A DNA stretch of 49,943 nt from an uncultured Luminiphilus sp. (GCA_938091995.1 CALKNZ010000049.1:1-49943), one strand, 5' to 3'. Counted from the first letter of the stretch, positions 37,477-49,943 are shown. Program-made: numbers and translations. Notes: generated from the sequence alone by a model not told the origin.

Positions 37477-38222
37477 GCAGCGAGCTCCGAAAACAACCGA
37501 GCCGATGACTCTGGCAGCAAAACCTGCCAAGGTGCGTAGTGAGCTGCGTTGGGTCTCACCCCGGTAATAATTTTTTGAACTTGATCCATATCCCCACTTA
37601 TCGCGTGTTCCAGCTTTGCTTCAAAGGATACTCTATTTACCAGTCGTGCTCCCAGCGATGACAGGTGGCTACTCTCAACCTGGCAGTCGATAAACTCGAA
37701 GTGACCGATTTGCCCAAGATACGCCAAGGCCGCTAAAGCGGTTTTTGACGCGTCTGTCTCAATGGAAAACATGGACTCGCCAAAAAAAGCTTTTCCCAGA
37801 CTCACCCCGTACAATCCTCCGACAAGGCTGTCATTACGCCATACCTCTATGGAATGGGCATAGCCAAGGCGATTAAGCACCTCATACGCTGTAATCATGG
37901 ATGGGAGAATCCATGTTCCGGCCTGCGAAGGTCTTGGTGCAGCACAGGCGGTAATAACGGCCCTGAACGCGGCATTCACAGAAAGTCTAAACCCTCTATT
38001 TTTCAATGACTTGCCGAGGGATTTTGATAATTTAAATTCGCTGGGTATGAGTATGGCTCGAGGATCTGGCGCCCACCAAAGTATGGGCTCATCGTCACTG
38101 AACCAGGGGAAAATGCCTCGACTGTATGCGTATAAAAGCCGCTCCGGAGATAGATCTCCGCCTATAGCTAGAAGACCGTTAGGTTCTTCTAGGGCCTCGA
38201 CGCTCGCCGGAAATTCAAACAC
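37473..38222 (-). CDS. aat: Leucyl/phenylalanyl-tRNA-protein transferase
   Basis: A 249-residue enzyme adding Leu or Phe to N-terminal Lys or Arg. EPNGLLAIGGDLSPERLLYAYSRGIFPWFSDDEPILWWAPDPRAIL (about 13-58) and LVGGLYGVSLGKAFFGESMFS are diagnostic. The GTG at 38222 is the first start after an in-frame stop, and the few codons between them offer no other start, so the protein opens somewhat shorter than in E. coli. It lies between trxB and bpt on the same strand. Confidence 0.95.
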   Translation of the reverse strand: MFEFPASVEALEEPNGLLAIGGDLSPERLLYAYSRGIFPWFSDDEPILWWAPDPRAILIPSEFKLSKSLGKSLKNRGFRLSVNAAFRAVITACAAPRPSQAGTWILPSMITAYEVLNRLGYAHSIEVWRNDSLVGGLYGVSLGKAFFGESMFSIETDASKTALAALAYLGQIGHFEFIDCQVESSHLSSLGARLVNRVSFEAKLEHAISGDMDQVQKIITGVRPNAAHYAPWQVLLPESSARLFSELAA

Positions 38223-38238
38223 GGGCCATTGCCAGAGC

Positions 38239-41622
<3,384 letters not shown>

Positions 41623-41624
41623 CC

Positions 41625-42245
41625 ATGACACCTCTTGTGGGCGCTAAGTGGCGGTGGTGGGTTGTCGCACTTTTGTGTCTTTGGCTGCTCATTGGAATGG
41701 TCAGAGCCGTCAGAGCCGCAGGACTATTGGGGAATATTGAATCACTACAAGGAAACTTTAGTCAGGAAATAGTGAATTCTAAGGGGGCCGTGACGGCGAA
41801 GAGCCTTGGTGTTTTCGCTTTGCTGAAGCCGCATTTCTTTAGGTGGCAGATTGTGGAGCCGGGAAGGCAACTGCTCATTAGCGACGGCAGGTTTTTTTGG
41901 CAACACGATGAAGACCTTGAAACGGTCATCAGGCGACCTCTAGAAGGGCAGCTCAATTCTCCCTTGGGTGTTCTCCTTGCCGATGAAGGGGTGCTTGAAG
42001 AGCACTACAACCTTGCTCGTAGTCCAGGAGCCCTGACGCTAACGCCCATTGAGTCAAACGCTATGTTTACTTCAATGAAGGTGAGTTTTATTCAAGAAGT
42101 TCCGACAGAGGTCATCGTCACAGATAATCTGGATCAACGAATTCGCTTTACGCTAACGGCTGCCCCATCGACCTTATTATCCGCCGCAGATTTTGTATTC
42201 ATTCAACCTGCTGGGGCCGATATCACCATCGTTAACCCAGAATGA
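41625..42245 (+). CDS. lolA: Outer-membrane lipoprotein carrier protein LolA
   Basis: A 206-residue periplasmic chaperone that carries lipoproteins from LolCDE to LolB. A signal peptide spans about 1-31 (basic start WRWW, hydrophobic core, cleavage near RAVRA-AG). The mature part has the LolA strand pattern LQGNFSQEI, FALLKPHFFRWQIVEP and QLLISDGRFFWQHDEDLETV. It begins two bases after the ftsK stop, as in Pseudomonas and E. coli. Confidence 0.93.
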   Translation: MTPLVGAKWRWWVVALLCLWLLIGMVRAVRAAGLLGNIESLQGNFSQEIVNSKGAVTAKSLGVFALLKPHFFRWQIVEPGRQLLISDGRFFWQHDEDLETVIRRPLEGQLNSPLGVLLADEGVLEEHYNLARSPGALTLTPIESNAMFTSMKVSFIQEVPTEVIVTDNLDQRIRFTLTAAPSTLLSAADFVFIQPAGADITIVNPE

Positions 42246-42256
42246 AGGGGTAGGGC

Positions 42257-43591
42257 GTGTCAACAGGACAGAACAGTTTGTTCGGCGAGCCTGAAGTCAA
42301 GCACGCCCCCCTTGCGTCCCGCTTGCGCCCCAGTAGTCTGACTGACTTTGTTGGTCAGGAGCACATTTTGGGGCCCGAAGCCCCCTTGGCAATGGCGATT
42401 GCAGCGGGGCATCTGCATTCATTTTTACTGTGGGGTCCACCGGGCGTAGGGAAAACCACGCTGGCACGTCTTTGCGCGGGAACCGCGGAAGCGCAGTTTC
42501 ATCCCATTTCAGCTGTTTTAGCCGGTGTGAAAGAAATCAGAGCGGTCATCGAATCAGCTCGTACTGGATTGTCCCAGGGGGTGCGGACCGTTTTGTTTGT
42601 TGATGAGGTTCATCGTTTCAATAAAGCACAGCAAGATGCCTTTTTGCCCCACGTCGAAGATGGCACTCTAACTTTTATTGGGGCGACCACAGAAAACCCG
42701 TCTTTTGAAGTCAACGCCGCTCTGCTCTCAAGAGTGCGGGTCTATCGCTTACGGGCGCTTGAACAGCACCATATTGTGACGCTTTTAAACCGGGCTTTGC
42801 GCTCTGAACTTCCCGAGCTGTACGTGGAGCCGCAAATTCTAGAGGCCTTGGCTGCTACGGCAGACGGTGATGCCCGGCGAGCGTTAGGCCAACTAGAAAT
42901 TGCGGCCGATTTGGCTAAGCGCGAAAAAGGCCGAAAAGTGATTGATCAAAATGTTCTCGAGGAGCTTGGGCAGGGGAGTCTGCGAAGGTTTGATAAGGGG
43001 GGCGATGCCTTCTACGACCAGATAAGTGCGCTCCACAAGAGCGTGCGTGGATCAGATCCTGATGCCAGTCTCTATTGGTTTGTCCGCATGCTCGACGGCG
43101 GTTGTGATCCGCTCTACATCGCTAGAAGAGTGGTTAGAATGGCGAGTGAAGATATTGGCAATGCCGACCCTCGCGCACTGGAAATTGCGTTAAACGCGTG
43201 GCAAATTCAAGAGCGATTGGGAAGTCCAGAGGGTGAATTAACCCTGGCGCAGGCTATTATCTATTTGGCTTGTGCGGCGAAAAGTAACGCAGTTTATAAA
43301 GCCTTCAATGAGGCCAAAAAGCTCATTGACACACAGGGCAGCCTGGAGGTGCCGCTGCATTTACGCAATGCACCTTCAACGCTGATGCGCGAGCAAGGTT
43401 TTGGGAGAAATTATCGTTATGCCCATGACGAGCCTGAGGCCTACGCTGCGGATGAACAATATTTTCCCGACGGCATGACTCCGACGCAGTTTTACCAGCC
43501 AACCGAGCGGGGTTTAGAAGGGCGGATCAACGAGAAGTTGCAGCACCTGCGAAGCTTAGACAAGCTGGCCAGAGAAAAGGGCGATTATTAA
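42257..43591 (+). CDS. rarA: Replication-associated recombination protein A (RarA/MgsA)
   Basis: A 444-residue AAA+ ATPase related to clamp-loader subunits and eukaryotic WRNIP1, acting at stalled forks. Walker A is G60-PPGVGKT67, Walker B D116-EVHRF, with [18 protein letters not shown] as the sensor region and a C-terminal tetramerisation domain (about 270-420, [19 protein letters not shown]). The GTG start has GAAGGGG upstream. Its stop overlaps the crcB start by one base. Confidence 0.95.
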   Translation: MSTGQNSLFGEPEVKHAPLASRLRPSSLTDFVGQEHILGPEAPLAMAIAAGHLHSFLLWGPPGVGKTTLARLCAGTAEAQFHPISAVLAGVKEIRAVIESARTGLSQGVRTVLFVDEVHRFNKAQQDAFLPHVEDGTLTFIGATTENPSFEVNAALLSRVRVYRLRALEQHHIVTLLNRALRSELPELYVEPQILEALAATADGDARRALGQLEIAADLAKREKGRKVIDQNVLEELGQGSLRRFDKGGDAFYDQISALHKSVRGSDPDASLYWFVRMLDGGCDPLYIARRVVRMASEDIGNADPRALEIALNAWQIQERLGSPEGELTLAQAIIYLACAAKSNAVYKAFNEAKKLIDTQGSLEVPLHLRNAPSTLMREQGFGRNYRYAHDEPEAYAADEQYFPDGMTPTQFYQPTERGLEGRINEKLQHLRSLDKLAREKGDY

Positions 43592-43968
43592 TGGGCTCAT
43601 TACTCTGGGTAGCTATAGGCGGCAGTTTAGGCGCGGTCGCCCGCTATGGTTCTGGCCAACTGGTTAAAGCTTTGTACCCCCACACCCATTGGCCTATTGC
43701 GACGCTGTCGGTAAATGTACTGGGCTCACTGGCCATTGGGGCTGTGTTTGTTTTACTAGAGCGCCACAACGTACATGAGGCCGCTCGATTGGTGCTCATG
43801 GTTGGCTTTCTTGGAGGGTTCACAACCTTTTCAACATTCTCGCTTGAGTTACTCCTTATGATGGAGCGGGGTGAATGGGGACTTTCGATGGTCTACGCAT
43901 TGATTAGCCTTATGAGCTGCTTTGCCGGCGTTTTCCTTGGGGCACAATTTGCCCGGGGTCTCGCTTGA
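43591..43968 (+). CDS. crcB: Fluoride ion channel CrcB/Fluc
   Basis: A 125-residue four-helix membrane protein. GGSLGAVARYGSG, WPIATLSVNVLGSLAIG and GFLGGFTTFSTFSLE are the hallmark segments of Fluc dual-topology fluoride exporters. It overlaps rarA by one base (TAATG), so it is translated from the same message. No fluoride riboswitch is seen, as expected for an internal operon gene. Confidence 0.93.
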   Translation: MGSLLWVAIGGSLGAVARYGSGQLVKALYPHTHWPIATLSVNVLGSLAIGAVFVLLERHNVHEAARLVLMVGFLGGFTTFSTFSLELLLMMERGEWGLSMVYALISLMSCFAGVFLGAQFARGLA

Positions 43969-44045
43969 AAGGCGGCAAAGCATTGATGAACACGTTATGA
44001 TGCGTCCGCAAATTTATCCTCTAATGTCTCTAGGGAGTCATCAAG

Positions 44046-45350
44046 ATGCTCGATATTAAGGTCGTCCGCGAAGATCCGGCGGCTGTCGCTACAGCACTCA
44101 AGCGCAAAGGCTATCAATTTCCCGTTGAGCAATTTCTTGAGCTGGATGCGCGACGCAAGCAGGCTGATATTCGGGCGCAAGGTTTGCTGGCAGATCGCAA
44201 GTCTGCTTCAAAGAAAATTGGTGAATTGGTAGGGCAAGGGCGCAGTGTCGAGGATGCCAAGGCAGAAGTGGCCGAACTCCTAGAAAAGATTGGCCATGAC
44301 ATTAATGCAGCGACTGATGAGGCCAGACAAGCTCAGGAAGCCTTAGAGTCAATGCTACTTGCCACGCCAAATACACCTAGCGCACAAGTTCCAGCCGGCG
44401 ACTCTGAGGAAGATAATCAGGAAGTATTGACCTGGGGCGTGCCTAAGAGTTTTGATTTCAAGCCCTTGGACCATGTCGATATCGGCGAACTCTCTGGGCA
44501 AATCGATGCGGCAACGGCGGGTAAAATTACCGGATCGCGCTTTACCGTTATGAGCGGTGCCATAGCGCGTATGCACAGGGCATTGGTGCAGTTCATGGTG
44601 AACGAACACACCGCTGTTCATGGTTATACCGAGGTCTATGTGCCTTACATTGTGAATCGCGAGTCTCTGATCGGAACCAGCCAACTCCCCAAATTTGAAG
44701 AAGATCTTTTTCGGCTTCAGGGCGATCAGGATTATTATTTGATTCCTACCGCCGAGGTGCCCGTCACTAATTTTGCCCGGGATCGAATTTTTGAAGATCA
44801 GGAACTGGGTGACTCAGGAATACGCTTTGTTGCCCATACTCCCTGTTTTAGGAGTGAGGCGGGCAGCTACGGCCGTGATACCCGCGGGCTTATTCGCCAG
44901 CATCAATTTGAGAAGGTTGAGCTGGTCCAGCTGGTTCGTCCCAGCCAGTCAGACGAAGCGCTAGAGTCTTTAACCGCACATGCGGAGCATATTCTGCAAG
45001 CGTTAGAGCTGCCCTATCGTAAGGTCATTCTCTGCGGTGGGGATCTTGGCTTTGGTGCCCAGCTCACCTATGACCTCGAGGTATGGCTTCCCGGTCAGGA
45101 TGCCTATCGAGAAATCTCTAGCTGCTCCAATTACGGCGCCTATCAAGCGAGGCGTATGCGGGCTCGGTGGCGCAACCCTGCCACGGGCAAACCGGAGCCA
45201 CTGCACACCATTAATGGCTCTGGGTTGGCTGTGGGACGCACGTTGGTTGCGATTCTTGAGAACTATCAGGAAGCCGGTGGTGATGTCGCCGTACCGGAGG
45301 TGTTGCGCCCCTACATGCAAGGCCTGGAACGTATTATCTCTGGGCAGTAG
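44046..45350 (+). CDS. serS: Seryl-tRNA synthetase
   Basis: A 434-residue class II synthetase. An N-terminal coiled-coil arm (about 25-105) binds tRNA Ser. Motif 2 is [25 protein letters not shown] and motif 3 includes [16 protein letters not shown] and [24 protein letters not shown] precedes the ATG. The 77-nt gap from crcB may contain a separate promoter. The 3' end overlaps the convergent prc gene by 17 nt. Confidence 0.97.
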   Translation: MLDIKVVREDPAAVATALKRKGYQFPVEQFLELDARRKQADIRAQGLLADRKSASKKIGELVGQGRSVEDAKAEVAELLEKIGHDINAATDEARQAQEALESMLLATPNTPSAQVPAGDSEEDNQEVLTWGVPKSFDFKPLDHVDIGELSGQIDAATAGKITGSRFTVMSGAIARMHRALVQFMVNEHTAVHGYTEVYVPYIVNRESLIGTSQLPKFEEDLFRLQGDQDYYLIPTAEVPVTNFARDRIFEDQELGDSGIRFVAHTPCFRSEAGSYGRDTRGLIRQHQFEKVELVQLVRPSQSDEALESLTAHAEHILQALELPYRKVILCGGDLGFGAQLTYDLEVWLPGQDAYREISSCSNYGAYQARRMRARWRNPATGKPEPLHTINGSGLAVGRTLVAILENYQEAGGDVAVPEVLRPYMQGLERIISGQ

Positions 45351-47490
45351 CCTCGGGAATTTTTGCCGCGCCAGTTAACGCCAGAGTGTCGGCAAGCACA
45401 CGGCCCGCCTCGATAAGCAGAACGTCTGCAGGCTCCTCCTCAGCATCGGCTGTCTCCTCGGAAGCTTCTAACGGGCTGGCGAGTTTTGAGTCCTCGCCGC
45501 CACCATGAGCGTCTGTAACTGCCGCAGTTTCGTCAATAGGCAACGACTCACTGTTTTCATCGCGAAGACTATCTAACGGCTCTAGGCCCTGCGCTTCTCT
45601 GCGTTTATTTTCAATTTCAAGTGCCTTTTGCTCCTGCGAGTCACGCAGTGCCACGCGCTCTTGCTCATTAAGGGGTAGAGACTTTAAGCCGCGTGTCTCA
45701 GAGGCCATAGACACTTGGTCAACCAAGTAAATGTAGTCGGCATCTGTTTGAACTCTCGTTTTATGGCGCTCGTTAAGCGTTGGGAGCAAGGGCGAGAATA
45801 GCCCGTACTCACGGTGTCTGACAGGGGAAATTTGATCCCAATCAAGGGCGTTGTCGAGGGCGCTTTCCCCAATTTCATCGGGGTCAAATAGGGAAGGGAA
45901 GTCAATATCAGGTACAACCCCTCTATGCTGCGTTGAATCCCCTGAAATCCGATAAAATTTGCTCTCGGTAACCTTTAACTGCCCCTCTGGCATGCTTATT
46001 AAAGTTTGTACGGTTCCCTTACCAAAGGAGCGATCGCCCAGAACAATGCCACGACCGTAGTCTTGTATGGCTCCGGCAAAAATTTCTGATGCTGAGGCGC
46101 TTAAGCGGTTAATCAATACGGCAACAGGTCCTTGATAATACGCGGAACGACGGCGCTTTCCGTCGCGCCATACCTTGCGCTCGGCACTGCGAATTTGCAC
46201 CGTGGGCCCGTACTCAATAAATAGTCCGGTGAGATCATTGGCCTCTTGTAGCGATCCACCTCCATTATTTCGCAAATCAATGACCAAAGCCTCCGCGCCT
46301 TGAGTCTGTAGTTCTGCTATCAAATTTTTGACGTCTCGCGTTGTCGACTTGTAGTCTTCATCACCACGTCGTAGGGCGGCAAAGTCAATGTAAAAGGCTG
46401 GAATCTCTATGACACCCACTTTTCGCGTAATGCCGTCGATGTCCTCAAGTTCCAGCAATTCGCTTTGTGCGGCCTGCTCTTCCAGTTTTACCTGGTTACG
46501 TTCGATTGCAACGACCTGACGTTGATCAGTTTTCCCTTTGCCGGGAATCACTTCAAGCCTGACCGTTGTTTCCCGGGGCCCTCTAATGAGATCAACAACC
46601 TCATCTAGCCTCCACCCCACAACATCTTCGATAGGACCTTCGAGACCTTGTCCAACGCCAATAATAAGGTCTGACGGTGACAGGTCGCCCTGCTTATCGG
46701 CGGGCCCTGCTGGCACTAGTCGAACCACCTTGGTGTATTCGTCATCAACCTGCAGTACCGCGCCAATACCATCGAAGGAAAGGCTCATATTGATATCAAA
46801 ATTCTCGGCACGCCTTGGCGAAAAATAAGAGGTGTGAGGGTCATAGAGTTCAGTCAGTGCGTTGGCGTAAACCGCAAAAACATCACGCTCGTTATATTGC
46901 TCCAACCGATTCAGCTGATTCCTGTAGCGCTTGGTCAAAGTCGGCGCTATCTCGTCGGTGGGTTTGTCTGCAAGCTTAAGACTCAAGGCTTGATTTTTAA
47001 GGCGTTTTCGCCAGCGATCATCCAGTTCAGCTGGTGACACCGCCCAGGCAATGTCATCGCCATCTATGATCAAATATTCTGACACGCTGTAGTCGAACTT
47101 GGGCACGGCATTGGGTAGCTCGAGCAATATTGCCTCGAGGCGGGCTTTCAGGTTGGCCTGATATTTAGCAAATATTGTGAACGCAGGCTCCAGATTTCCG
47201 TCGCGACCTGCATCATCGAGAGTGGTTCGATAGACTTGAAAGCTGTTCACGTCGTCTCGGGTGAAAAACATTTTTTGGGGGTCTAACGAATCGATATAAG
47301 CATCTAAATGCGCGGCTGAGAGAGCATCATCGTAGCTTTTACCCTCGTAATGTCGGCTCTGCAAAGCGTTAATCATTTCGCCCAGAGTCTCTCCCTGAAT
47401 GGCCTCGGGGGCTAAGGACCAAGCTCGATGAGCGCTGACTAATGCGACTAGAACCAGGCAGCAAAGGCGAGTCAATATTGTTAGGGGCAT
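45334..47490 (-). CDS. prc: Carboxy-terminal (tail-specific) protease Prc
   Basis: A 718-residue periplasmic S41 serine protease. A signal peptide occupies about 1-24. A helical N-domain, a PDZ domain (about 235-320) and the protease core follow. Catalytic residues matching E. coli Prc are S466 (in [10 protein letters not shown]), D477 and K491 (SFGKGTVQ). The C-terminal domain ends in an unusual acidic, low-complexity stretch (about 640-700) rich in Glu, Ala, Asp and Ser. Prc trims peptidoglycan-related and tagged periplasmic proteins. Its end overlaps serS by 17 nt. Confidence 0.94.
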   Translation of the reverse strand: MPLTILTRLCCLVLVALVSAHRAWSLAPEAIQGETLGEMINALQSRHYEGKSYDDALSAAHLDAYIDSLDPQKMFFTRDDVNSFQVYRTTLDDAGRDGNLEPAFTIFAKYQANLKARLEAILLELPNAVPKFDYSVSEYLIIDGDDIAWAVSPAELDDRWRKRLKNQALSLKLADKPTDEIAPTLTKRYRNQLNRLEQYNERDVFAVYANALTELYDPHTSYFSPRRAENFDINMSLSFDGIGAVLQVDDEYTKVVRLVPAGPADKQGDLSPSDLIIGVGQGLEGPIEDVVGWRLDEVVDLIRGPRETTVRLEVIPGKGKTDQRQVVAIERNQVKLEEQAAQSELLELEDIDGITRKVGVIEIPAFYIDFAALRRGDEDYKSTTRDVKNLIAELQTQGAEALVIDLRNNGGGSLQEANDLTGLFIEYGPTVQIRSAERKVWRDGKRRRSAYYQGPVAVLINRLSASASEIFAGAIQDYGRGIVLGDRSFGKGTVQTLISMPEGQLKVTESKFYRISGDSTQHRGVVPDIDFPSLFDPDEIGESALDNALDWDQISPVRHREYGLFSPLLPTLNERHKTRVQTDADYIYLVDQVSMASETRGLKSLPLNEQERVALRDSQEQKALEIENKRREAQGLEPLDSLRDENSESLPIDETAAVTDAHGGGEDSKLASPLEASEETADAEEEPADVLLIEAGRVLADTLALTGAAKIPEATAQR

Positions 47491-47589
47491 GGCGTATTTA
47501 ATCCAACGTCGATGATGTGGGTGCAGTGATTATACGTAATGAACGGCTTGACCCGATGAGGTCATTTCTGCCGGTTTGATCAAATGCCA

Positions 47590-48807
47590 CTAAAAAGGAT
47601 GGCCAAACCTTAGATAAAAGGCTGAATTGTCACCGGATCCCTTTGCAGCTTCCAAGCGAACGACGACACCAGACTTGGGTTTTACCAGCCAGCTTACGCC
47701 GGCCCCGATGCCTGGATACACTTCGTCGCCGCAGCTCTGACTCTCAGTTTTCGGGCCTAAACCGTCGCCAAACAGGCAGCCGACTCCGCCAAACACTAAA
47801 AAGCCCCAACGATCAGAAAACGGCATACGCAGATCAAACTGGCCTCCAATGGAGTTTTCCCCCAGGTAATTTCCTCGGGTGTAGCCCGGCACGATGACCG
47901 ATGAATATCCAGAGACAGGCGCGTCATTCGTCAGTCGAGTGTAGGCCTTTACAGCAAGGACCGTTGCTGGGGCGGTATCGCCAGTAAACCAATGCCCCAG
48001 AGAGCGGTAGTAACTAAAATTAGCCCGTAAAACGTTGAAATCGCTATTACTGTTTAAGAGCGAATCTTCTGGTAGAAGTTCCTCAAGCAGGTCACTATTT
48101 TCGAGAGTCGGCTCACCGTCACTGCTGCTGTACCTTGTGCCGTCAATGATCAAATGGCTTCCAGAAGTTGGGTTTCGCACGTGGTTGCGCCCATCCATTT
48201 CAACAACCAAACCCAGGCCTGTAGCGTTGAATCCCATGAGGCCAACTTGATCGTTTGCTAATCCGTCAGGGGGAGGAACATCAATGACGTAGTTTGTTCG
48301 AACAATCTGCCCACCCAAAAACCAGTTGCCAATTACCCTGTAGCGGTAACGCAGAAATATTGATTGCAAGTCGTCCTTAGTTTCTGCGGTTTTCCCACTA
48401 CCTAAAAAATCATCGTATTCATTATTTATCTGGCCGTACGCCGCGCCCGCTGTCACTCGGTGGTGATCAGCGCCCCAGTAAAGGTCGGCAAAAGCAGCAC
48501 CGACCGACGAGTCAGTACTGGAATAGGAGAGTGTGGCGCCCATTATAGATATGGGTGATGACTCGTCGAAACGCTTCAGGTAAGCGGCAATGCCCCCTAG
48601 GTTTTTGCCAAGCTTAGGGTCTACGCTAAAGGTCGGTGTCAGTAGCCAAGGGCTATCCCGTTTGGGCGGGGCTGAATTAGCGGTCTCTGAATTCTCAGGC
48701 TCTGGAGCCTCAACCTCTAAATTTTCAGCAGCAGCAAACGCGCCAGCTGAAACACTAAGCCATAATGTTAGCGTCAGGTTAGGAGCATATTTAGCAATTA
48801 TGGACAC
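47590..48807 (-). CDS. BamA/TamA-like outer-membrane beta-barrel without POTRA domains
   Basis: A 405-residue protein. A signal peptide (about 1-26, ending AGAFAAA) is followed by a Glu/Pro-rich linker (27-50) and then alternating strands to a C-terminal Phe (LRFGHPF), the outer-membrane insertion signal. Strand patterns such as RNHVRNPTSGSHLIIDGTRY and GVGAGVSWLVKP-like endings resemble the Omp85 surface antigen (D15) barrel, but there is no room for POTRA repeats. Its role is unknown; phospholipase-, transport- or surface-type functions occur in short D15 proteins. GTG start with GAGG about ten bases upstream. It lies 99 nt upstream of prc. Confidence 0.7.
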   Translation of the reverse strand: MSIIAKYAPNLTLTLWLSVSAGAFAAAENLEVEAPEPENSETANSAPPKRDSPWLLTPTFSVDPKLGKNLGGIAAYLKRFDESSPISIMGATLSYSSTDSSVGAAFADLYWGADHHRVTAGAAYGQINNEYDDFLGSGKTAETKDDLQSIFLRYRYRVIGNWFLGGQIVRTNYVIDVPPPDGLANDQVGLMGFNATGLGLVVEMDGRNHVRNPTSGSHLIIDGTRYSSSDGEPTLENSDLLEELLPEDSLLNSNSDFNVLRANFSYYRSLGHWFTGDTAPATVLAVKAYTRLTNDAPVSGYSSVIVPGYTRGNYLGENSIGGQFDLRMPFSDRWGFLVFGGVGCLFGDGLGPKTESQSCGDEVYPGIGAGVSWLVKPKSGVVVRLEAAKGSGDNSAFYLRFGHPF

Positions 48808-48949
48808 GTAACGTAGCCTCGGAAGATGGACAACAGAATGACCGGCAGTTTACTCAAAGAGAGCGCTGATGAGGCCAGTTTCTCAGGAAACAAGGACATC
48901 GGTCACCTTTTGAACGGCGACAGCGGGGCGAGGTAAAAATGTCCATAAT
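48797..48949. repeat. 10-bp inverted repeat around the barrel-gene promoter
   Basis: ATTATGGACA (48797-48806) and TGTCCATAAT (48940-48949) are perfect inverse complements, 133 bases apart. A related ATGGACATAATGC copy lies at 48990-49002 and matches the second arm as an 11/13 direct repeat. One arm covers the barrel gene's GTG start. The set could be operator half-sites; chance is possible for 10-mers. Confidence 0.35.
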
Positions 48950-49286
48950 GCAAAGGGGAGGGGGCGTATTCATACACAGGCTAATAACGATGGACATAAT
49001 GCGCTTTGTTTAAAACGGAACCTAGTTTGTAAAACCGAGCGACAGGAATAATAGTTGCAACTAAAGCGGAACAAATTCGGCGAAGCTTTACGCCGGCCTT
49101 TAATTCTGTCTCTCCACGCGCTTTCTCGTTACTGAAAGAGGCGGTTATAAATGTCTGCAAGATATGCTGTGCGGGCCGCCTAGATAGTGACAACTGAGAG
49201 TAATCTCGCTGTTTCATTGATTATTTACTGTGTTGAGTTAGGTCCTATATAAGGCCCAAGACCCGGCTGTCAGAATGAGAGAAAGT
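48808..49286. other. 479-base divergent intergenic region
   Basis: This gap separates the barrel gene and the exported ADP-ribosylglycohydrolase gene, which diverge. It holds the TGTCCATAAT-type repeats and a possible promoter for the right-hand gene. A minus-strand frame of 78 codons (48981-49217) lacks any recognisable feature and is not accepted. No RNA gene is seen. Confidence 0.6.
49224..49253 (+). promoter_or_regulatory. Promoter candidate for the right-edge gene
   Basis: TTTACT (49224-49229) and TATATA (49246-49251) are spaced 16 bp apart and would place a transcript start about 30 bases before ATG 49287. The match to consensus is moderate. Confidence 0.35.
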
Positions 49287-49943
49287 ATGAAATTTTTACT
49301 GAGTGCTTTTTTAGTGCTATGTCTAGGGATGATAGCCGATGCGGGGAGAGCACAAACCGTGTTGGAACCTCTGGGCATTGATTCTGCTGATTATGCACGA
49401 AAACTACACGGGTTCTGGTTAGGGCAGTCGATAGCTAACTGGACTGGGCTCGTGACTGAGATGGATCGTGTCCAGCCACCTTTTTATACAGACGACAACT
49501 GGGGGGATTTGGATGAGCCTTCGATATGGGGTTCTTTCGTGGGCCACAGCAGTCATATTGAATTCTACCTCCCCGAAACCGATCGAGTCTGGGGTTCTGA
49601 TGACGATACGGATATTGAATACATGTATTGGCAAGCAACAGATGCCTCGCCCGAATTGGTGCTGACGCCTTCGCAAATTCGAAGAGCTTGGCTTAAACAC
49701 ATTTACAGTAATGAAGACGCTCCGCTTTCTACGGTTGAATTTCGTCGTGAAAATTATTTGTGGGTCTCCAATGAGCGTGCGTACTACCTGATGAAAGATC
49801 GTGAAATGGAGCCTCCCGCCACTAGCAATCCTGCCAACAATCCGGATTACTCAATGATTGATGCCCAGCTAACGACGGAATCTTTTGGGCTAATGGCCCC
49901 GGGATTGCCAGAAGTTGCGCTGGAGCTTGCACAGCTGCCCATT
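49287..49943 (+). CDS. Exported ADP-ribosylglycohydrolase-family protein (5' part)
   Basis: An open frame runs from ATG 49287 through the right edge (219 codons). GAGAGAAAG precedes this ATG; an in-frame ATG at 49275 is less well placed. Residues 1-23 form a signal peptide (KFLLSAFLVLCLGMIADAGRAQ). The mature part shows GFWLGQSIANWTGL, WGSDDDTDIEYMYW and NPDYSMIDAQLTTESFGLMAPG, which fit the ADP-ribosylglycohydrolase/dinitrogenase-reductase-activating (PF03747) fold, where a DDDT-type acidic cluster binds metal. Export is unusual for enzymes that act on intracellular ADP-ribosyl groups, so another glycoside substrate is possible. The C-terminus is outside the window. Confidence 0.7.
   Translation, partial: MKFLLSAFLVLCLGMIADAGRAQTVLEPLGIDSADYARKLHGFWLGQSIANWTGLVTEMDRVQPPFYTDDNWGDLDEPSIWGSFVGHSSHIEFYLPETDRVWGSDDDTDIEYMYWQATDASPELVLTPSQIRRAWLKHIYSNEDAPLSTVEFRRENYLWVSNERAYYLMKDREMEPPATSNPANNPDYSMIDAQLTTESFGLMAPGLPEVALELAQLPI

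Noticed and set aside
37477-37530. 18-residue extension of bpt
   Set aside because: It lies inside aat; the ATGA overlap start at 37476 gives the normal Bpt N-terminus.
48981-49217. 78-codon minus-strand open frame in the right-hand intergenic region
   Set aside because: It has no recognisable motif, no ribosome-binding site, and lies within a region carrying repeats and a promoter candidate for the opposite strand.

Overview
The window is a continuous stretch of an ordinary bacterial chromosome from a marine-type gammaproteobacterium. The gene orders rluE-nudJ-mnmA-hflD-purB, icd/clpS-clpA-infA-bpt-aat-trxB-ftsK-lolA-rarA-serS and moaCDE are those of gammaproteobacteria, with the clpA-to-serS block closest to the Pseudomonas arrangement. 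Exported hydrolases, a complete propionyl-CoA pathway and intermediate base composition suggest the OM60/NOR5 (Halieaceae/Cellvibrionales) neighbourhood. That placement is an inference from gene content, not a search result. I see no rRNA, tRNA, CRISPR array, transposase, integrase or phage gene.

Layout. 1-4.2 kb: tail of a GST-like gene, a class C-type serine hydrolase, an exported endonuclease/exonuclease/phosphatase-fold protein, a small DUF2892 membrane protein and an MFS transporter. 4.4-7.2 kb: a molybdopterin operon (moaC, moaD, moaE) running on into a flavin reductase, a zinc-ribbon NUDIX hydrolase and a Bcp-type peroxiredoxin. 7.3-12.9 kb: xthA, a yajC separated from secDF, a D-cysteine desulfhydrase-like PLP enzyme, an AGCS symporter, a cytosolic 5'-nucleotidase and a CysB regulator, which converges on pabB. 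14.3-22.5 kb: a five-gene, tightly coupled operon converting propionyl-CoA to succinyl-CoA (carboxyltransferase, an unusual biotin carboxylase/carrier fusion, epimerase, mutase, MeaB chaperone). 22.6-26.2 kb: an MBL-fold lipoprotein, a DHH phosphoesterase with an extra C-terminal half, a small Rieske protein and a degenerate PLD-like protein. 26.2-31.5 kb (minus strand): roxA, purB, hflD, mnmA, nudJ, rluE. 31.7-45.4 kb: icd, a possible small exported ORF, clpS-clpA, then infA, bpt, aat, trxB on minus, and ftsK, lolA, rarA, crcB, serS on plus. 45.3-48.8 kb (minus): prc and a BamA/TamA-like barrel. The window ends inside an exported ADP-ribosylglycohydrolase-family gene.

Genes that work together: moaC/D/E make molybdopterin. 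The 14.3-22.5 kb operon feeds odd-chain and branched-chain carbon into the TCA cycle. ClpS, ClpA, Bpt and Aat, all within about 4.7 kb, form an almost complete N-degron pathway lacking only ClpP. mnmA and rluE modify RNA, and roxA is expected to hydroxylate ribosomal protein L16. FtsK, LolA and Prc serve division and the envelope.

No plainly novel multi-gene system stands out. The items most worth a second look are the atypical biotin carboxylase, the DHH protein's tandem C-terminal modules, the compact N-degron cluster, the uncharacterised ORF between icd and clpS, and the exported ADP-ribosylglycohydrolase at the right edge. Many starts are GTG or TTG; where a Shine-Dalgarno site decides the start, this is stated.
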